NCBI RefSeq assembly: GCF_004342285.1
Contig: NZ_SMCV01000009.1
Span: forward strand, 62,001 to 126,000
DNA length: 64,000 bases
Reading direction: 5' to 3'
From: Klebsiella sp. BIGb0138
GTDB taxonomy: Bacteria > Pseudomonadota > Gammaproteobacteria > Enterobacterales > Enterobacteriaceae
Below are positions 60,160 to 64,000 of this stretch, in pieces. The notes beneath the pieces were generated by a model that did not search any database, was not told the DNA's origin, and worked only from the letters and a program-made list of their open reading frames with translations. Position 1 is the stretch's first letter; every line of letters starts with the position of its first letter. Made by a program: the position numbers and the translations under genes.

Positions 60160-61839
60160 TCAAAGTATCTGGCTGAGATGGAGCTGTCCCATCAGCAGCG
60201 GGTTATCGCGGTAATCGACCGGAATGGCGACCACCGCAGGGCCATCGACGTCCATGGCGGCACGCAGCGTCGGCTCCAGCGCGTCGGCGCTCTCCACCGC
60301 AAAGCCTTTGGCCCCAAAAGCTTCGGCGTAGGCTTTAAAATCCACCGCGCCGAATTCCACGCCGGAGAGGCGCTGGTATTTTTTCTGTTCCTGAATCGCC
60401 ACCATGTTGTAACCGTTGTCGACCCAGATGATATGCAGGATATTGGCCCGCAGTCGGACGGCGGTTTCCAGCTCCATGCTGGATTGCAGGAAACCGCCGT
60501 CGCCGGAAACCGAGACCACTTTGCGCTGCGGATTCACCAGCCACGCGCCGATTGCCCACGGCAGCGCGACGCCCATCGTCTGCTGACCGTTGGAAATCAT
60601 CACCTGACGGGCGCGGAAGCTGTACAGATAGCGGGCAATCCAGATATGGAAGCTGCCCATGTCGACGGTGAGGGTGACATCGTCGTTAACGATATCCTGC
60701 ATTGCCCGCACGATGCGCAGCGGATGAAGGGCAAATTGATTCAGCTGCGCGCCGTGGCGGTCGAGCAGTTCGCGCTGATGCTGGCGATCGCGGAGGATCT
60801 CCGCCGCCTGCGGGGTTAATACCAGCTTATGCGTGATGCGCCGGGTCAGTTTGTTCAGCGTCGCGGCGATATCGCCCACCAGTTCGCTATCCGGGGTGTA
60901 GTTACGTTCTTCATACGCGGGCAGGACGTCGATATGTACCAGCGTCGCGTCGCCGCGGTTCCACATCGCCGGTTCATATTCCACCGGGCTGTAGCCGATG
61001 CAGATGATCAGGTCCGCCAGATGCAGCAGGCGGTCACCGGCCTGGTTGTTAAACAGCCCGACCCGGCCGGCGAAGCGTGAAAAATGCTGCTGGTTGACCG
61101 CCCCGGCGGCCTGGTAGGTACTGGTGACCGGAATATGACTCTGCTCCAGCAGCTGGTGCAGAGCGCGGCTGTTTTCCGGCTGGCTGGCCATCAGCCCGAG
61201 CAGGAAGATGGGATTTTTGGCGGCGGCGATCATCCGCGCGACCTTGTCGATCGCCTCGTCCGGGGCGGCCCCCATTTGCGGGACGTTGCCGGCCGGCAGA
61301 ATCGCGCCGTGGGCAGGTTGATCGACAACATCCTGCGGCAGGCTGATAAAGGCGCTGCCCGGGCGCCCCTGTTCAGCGGCGCGAAAGGCGTTGGAGACGG
61401 CTTCCGCCAGCGCGTCGGCGGCGGTGACTTCCACGGCATATTTGGTCACCGGGCTGAACATCGCCACGGTATCCATGCTTTGATGGACCAGTTTGGCCTT
61501 ATCCGCCCGCTTGACCGCGCCGCCCAGCGCCACCACCGGGTCGCCTTCGCTGTTGGCGGTGGCCATGCCGGTAATCAGATTCGAACAGCCCGGGCCGGAG
61601 GTGACCAGCGCGACGCCCGCTTTACCGGTAAGGCGCCCGACCGCCGCGGCCATAAAAGCGGCGTTGGCTTCGTGACGTACGGGAATAATGCGGATGGTGG
61701 AGTCCAGCAGCGAATCGAAAACTTTATCTATTTTGGCGCCGGGGATGCCGAAGACCTGGCGTACCCCCTGGGCCTCAAGCTGGCTGACGATCATATCCGC
61801 GCCGTGCGCCCACCGGCGTTCGTGACGTTGATTGTCCAT
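60160..61839 (-). CDS. budB: Catabolic acetolactate synthase
   Basis: A 559-aa thiamine-diphosphate enzyme of the AlsS type. The catalytic glutamate region [20 protein letters not shown] and the ThDP/Mg motif [15 protein letters not shown]...NGYN are present. It condenses two pyruvates to alpha-acetolactate and does not bind FAD, unlike the biosynthetic enzyme. It lies between budA and budC. Confidence 0.95.
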   Translation of the reverse strand: MDNQRHERRWAHGADMIVSQLEAQGVRQVFGIPGAKIDKVFDSLLDSTIRIIPVRHEANAAFMAAAVGRLTGKAGVALVTSGPGCSNLITGMATANSEGDPVVALGGAVKRADKAKLVHQSMDTVAMFSPVTKYAVEVTAADALAEAVSNAFRAAEQGRPGSAFISLPQDVVDQPAHGAILPAGNVPQMGAAPDEAIDKVARMIAAAKNPIFLLGLMASQPENSRALHQLLEQSHIPVTSTYQAAGAVNQQHFSRFAGRVGLFNNQAGDRLLHLADLIICIGYSPVEYEPAMWNRGDATLVHIDVLPAYEERNYTPDSELVGDIAATLNKLTRRITHKLVLTPQAAEILRDRQHQRELLDRHGAQLNQFALHPLRIVRAMQDIVNDDVTLTVDMGSFHIWIARYLYSFRARQVMISNGQQTMGVALPWAIGAWLVNPQRKVVSVSGDGGFLQSSMELETAVRLRANILHIIWVDNGYNMVAIQEQKKYQRLSGVEFGAVDFKAYAEAFGAKGFAVESADALEPTLRAAMDVDGPAVVAIPVDYRDNPLLMGQLHLSQIL

Positions 61840-61849
61840 AGGAAGCTCC

Positions 61850-62629
61850 TTAGTTTTCTACCGCGCGGATGGCGGCGTCGAGATTGTCAGGATGCAGATC
61901 GGCCTGCAGAAAAGCGCTGTCGACCGGGAGGTCAATCAACAGCTTGTGGATCTCGCCGAAGGTCAGCACGCCGCGGTCGAGCTGGTAATCCAGCAGATGC
62001 CCGCCGCCCTGACGATCGTCGGTGATGAAATGTTCGTGATACCCGGCGACGTTGATCCCCTGCATATGCTGCGGAGTGCGAAAACCGACCAGTATCCCCT
62101 GGCGCTGGTTGAAGCGGAACACCGGCTGGTCGTCCAGAACATCGGTCATCGCCCGGTAGGGCGGGGACTGACGAGGAACGGTCCGGGTATGGGCGTGGCG
62201 AAAATGGCCTGCGATATGCAGGGCGCAGAACAGATTATCAGAGGGGATGCGCCGGTCGATGATCTCATGCAGCTGCTGGCGGTTGACCGGATGGTCGAAG
62301 CTGACGCGATGCTGCGGGCGAAACCAGGTCATCACCGCGAACGGCGTTTTTTGATCCGCGCGGGCTTTGCGCGCGCTACCGTCGGCGCGCAGCTGGTAGA
62401 CCTCGCTACTGAAGGCGATCAGCTCGCCGTCAAGTTCATTAAAGGTCCCGAGACCGAAGTCGCCGTGGGTAAGCAGGTCGGCGATGGTGGTATTGCCCTC
62501 ATAGACGCCGCTCAGGAGCGCGCTCATCAAAGAGGTCTGGTAGAGCACGCTCTCAGGCCGCTGGGCAGAAAAACCGCGTACGGTTTCATACAGGCTCTGC
62601 TGGCAGGTGCATGCAGAAGATCGGGTCAT
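61850..62629 (-). CDS. budA: Alpha-acetolactate decarboxylase
   Basis: A 259-aa zinc enzyme converting acetolactate to acetoin. The zinc ligands appear as H198, H200 and H211 ([16 protein letters not shown]), with the spacing of Bacillus ALDC. GAGGAAG precedes the ATG. First gene of the bud operon, 10 bp before budB, divergent from budR. Confidence 0.95.
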   Translation of the reverse strand: MTRSSACTCQQSLYETVRGFSAQRPESVLYQTSLMSALLSGVYEGNTTIADLLTHGDFGLGTFNELDGELIAFSSEVYQLRADGSARKARADQKTPFAVMTWFRPQHRVSFDHPVNRQQLHEIIDRRIPSDNLFCALHIAGHFRHAHTRTVPRQSPPYRAMTDVLDDQPVFRFNQRQGILVGFRTPQHMQGINVAGYHEHFITDDRQGGGHLLDYQLDRGVLTFGEIHKLLIDLPVDSAFLQADLHPDNLDAAIRAVEN

Positions 62630-62735
62630 CAGCGACTTCCTCGTTCAACAAATATAAGAAAGATTAAATAATTGTTGACCCGATTCAGCGCTCAGTTCCA
62701 ATATAGAAAGCATGTTGGTTTGAGACGTTTTTTAT

Positions 62736-63608
62736 ATGGAACTTCGTTATTTACGCTATTTTGTCGCCGTGGCCGAGGCGCGAAATTTCACCCGCGCCGC
62801 CAGGGAGCTCGGCATCTCTCAACCGCCATTAAGTCAGCAGATTCAGCGGCTTGAACGGGAGATTGGCACGCCGCTGCTGCGCCGTTTGACGCGAGGAATT
62901 GAGCTGACGGAAGCGGGGGAATCGTTTTATGAGGATGCCTGCCAGATCCTCTCCCTGAGCGATGCGGCGCTGGAAAAGACCAAAGGCATCGCCCGCGGAA
63001 TGAACGGCCGCCTGGCGTTAGGTATTACCAGTTCTAATGCTTTTCATCCGCAGATTTTCGCGCTGCTGCGCCAGTTTCAGCGCCATTATCCGGCGGTCGC
63101 CCTGCGCCAGGTCGAGGGCAATATGGCGGCGCTGATGAGCGCGCTGGGGGAAGGGGAGCTGGATATCGCTTTTGTACGCCTGCCGTGCGAAAGCAGCAAA
63201 GCGTTTAACTTGCGCATTATTGATGAAGAGCCGATGGTTATTGCCCTTCACCGCGACCACCCGCTTGCCGCGGAGTCCACGCTGCCCCTGGCGCGGCTGC
63301 AGGGCACCGCGCCGGTGCTATTTCCGCGCGAGGTGGCCCCGGGGCTGTATGAGCAGGTATTTAATAGTTGTTTGCGTGCCGGAATCGATATGCGCCAGGC
63401 GAGGCAATCGTCGCAACTCTCCGCCTCTTTGAGCATGGTGGCTGCCGGATTTGGTTTTGCGCTGGTGCCGCTATCGATGACCTGTATTCACCACCCTGAG
63501 GTCACCTGGCACCCGCTGCAGGGGGCGCCGCTGACTACCGATATCGCCATTGCCTGGCGGCGATTCGAACGCTCGCGGACGGTAAAGCGTTTTCTGCAGA
63601 TGTTTTAG
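62736..63608 (+). CDS. budR: LysR-family activator of the bud operon
   Basis: A 290-aa LysR regulator beginning MELRYLRYFVAVAEARNFTR with the family helix-turn-helix AARELGISQPPLSQQIQRLE. It closely resembles Klebsiella BudR, which activates budABC in response to acetate, low pH and oxygen limitation. It is divergent from budA; the 106-bp spacer should hold its binding site. No strong ribosome site precedes the ATG. Confidence 0.92.
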   Translation: MELRYLRYFVAVAEARNFTRAARELGISQPPLSQQIQRLEREIGTPLLRRLTRGIELTEAGESFYEDACQILSLSDAALEKTKGIARGMNGRLALGITSSNAFHPQIFALLRQFQRHYPAVALRQVEGNMAALMSALGEGELDIAFVRLPCESSKAFNLRIIDEEPMVIALHRDHPLAAESTLPLARLQGTAPVLFPREVAPGLYEQVFNSCLRAGIDMRQARQSSQLSASLSMVAAGFGFALVPLSMTCIHHPEVTWHPLQGAPLTTDIAIAWRRFERSRTVKRFLQMF

Positions 63609-63642
63609 CCGCACCGTGTGCCCGCGGGCCGCGGCGCTGCGG

Positions 63643-63855
63643 TTATGAAAGATAGACGTTTGCCGCCGTGGGGCCGCGCAGGCCGTTAACCCGACGAAAC
63701 TCAACACGAATGCCTGGGATAATGGTTTCTGGTTCGCCTGGGGATAATGCGGAAATATGGACCTGAACGTCTTTACGACCATCGGAGGGAATTATAAGGC
63801 CTTTGCCGGTTTTATTATCAAACGCTTTGACAATGCCTGTCATTTTTTGGAACAA
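63643..63855 (-). CDS. cspH: Cold-shock-domain protein of the CspF/CspH type
   Basis: A 70-aa cold-shock-fold protein closest in pattern to E. coli CspH/CspF ([20 protein letters not shown]; ending [12 protein letters not shown]). Like those, it lacks intact RNP1/RNP2 aromatic motifs (GLIIPSD in place of GFGFI). A TTG start at 63855 is proposed: AAGGA lies 6 nt upstream and the resulting MFQKMTG N-terminus has the same length as CspH (MSRKMTG). The ATG at 63843 has no ribosome site. Its function in nucleic-acid binding is uncertain. Confidence 0.82.
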   Translation of the reverse strand: MFQKMTGIVKAFDNKTGKGLIIPSDGRKDVQVHISALSPGEPETIIPGIRVEFRRVNGLRGPTAANVYLS

Positions 63856-64000
63856 ATAAAATCCTTGGGAAAATAAGTACCGGCGCACTATACCTTAAGC
63901 AGGGAATAAAGCTATTAATTTTATTTTCCGCGAGGCCGGGCTTCTGGATGGCTAAAATAAGTGTTGCTAATAAATATCGCCTGTGCCTTAATAGCTGGGT

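Overview
The window looks like chromosomal DNA of a Klebsiella/Raoultella-type enterobacterium. The sequence is GC-rich and densely coding, with many 4-nt start/stop overlaps. It ends in a complete 2,3-butanediol locus (budR divergent from budA-budB-budC) whose proteins carry the residues known for Klebsiella. The species cannot be fixed from this window alone. No tRNA, rRNA, insertion sequence, prophage or CRISPR array was seen.

Layout. (1) 1-2.8 kb: the start of a FecCD-type permease cut by the window edge, its periplasmic binding protein, a laccase-domain (YfiH/PgeF-like) protein and a small periplasmic NTF2-like protein. (2) 3.1-12.5 kb: an organosulfur island with a thiol dioxygenase, a four-domain rhodanese, a LysR regulator, then an LLM flavin monooxygenase, an SfnB-like flavoprotein, two different substrate-binding proteins, one permease and one ATPase. 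(3) 12.5-19.9 kb: a TonB-dependent siderophore receptor divergent from a FecCDE/B-type importer, with a Fur-like box between them and an RpiR-family regulator fused to the end of the importer operon. (4) 20-25 kb: a polar amino-acid ABC importer, an MFS exporter and an M20 amidohydrolase. (5) 25-28 kb: a decayed fdhF remnant, hcxB, a 41-aa membrane protein behind a Fur-like box, and an AraC regulator.

(6) 28.6-37.2 kb: a stand-alone NqrC-like FMN-binding protein with its own terminator, then a Fur-box-headed iron importer of the FetMP type: FTR1 permease, P19 protein, DUF2318 membrane redox protein, two FtsX-like permeases, an ATPase and a thioredoxin-like lipoprotein. (7) 37.2-43.7 kb: an unassigned catabolic cluster with a class II aldolase, an amino-acid-type binding protein, two PhyH-family oxygenases, a permease-ATPase fusion and a LysR regulator. 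(8) 44-48 kb: an FbpABC/AfuABC-type importer. (9) 48.7-52.6 kb: the three-subunit membrane gluconate 2-dehydrogenase, preceded by a PtxS-like palindrome, a CRP-like site and a leader terminator. (10) 52.7-59.2 kb: a full ccmABCDEFGHI set, presumably supplying haem attachment for the cytochrome c subunit just upstream. (11) 59.4-63.6 kb: bud genes. (12) a CspH-type cold-shock gene with a probable TTG start.

Taken together this is a metabolic accessory region: three iron or siderophore import systems, organosulfur scavenging, uptake and oxidation of small organic acids or amino acids, periplasmic gluconate oxidation, and fermentative acetoin/butanediol formation. The parts least explained by known pathways are the PhyH/aldolase cluster at 37-44 kb, the redox partners around the Fet-type importer, and the regulatory leader of the gluconate dehydrogenase operon.
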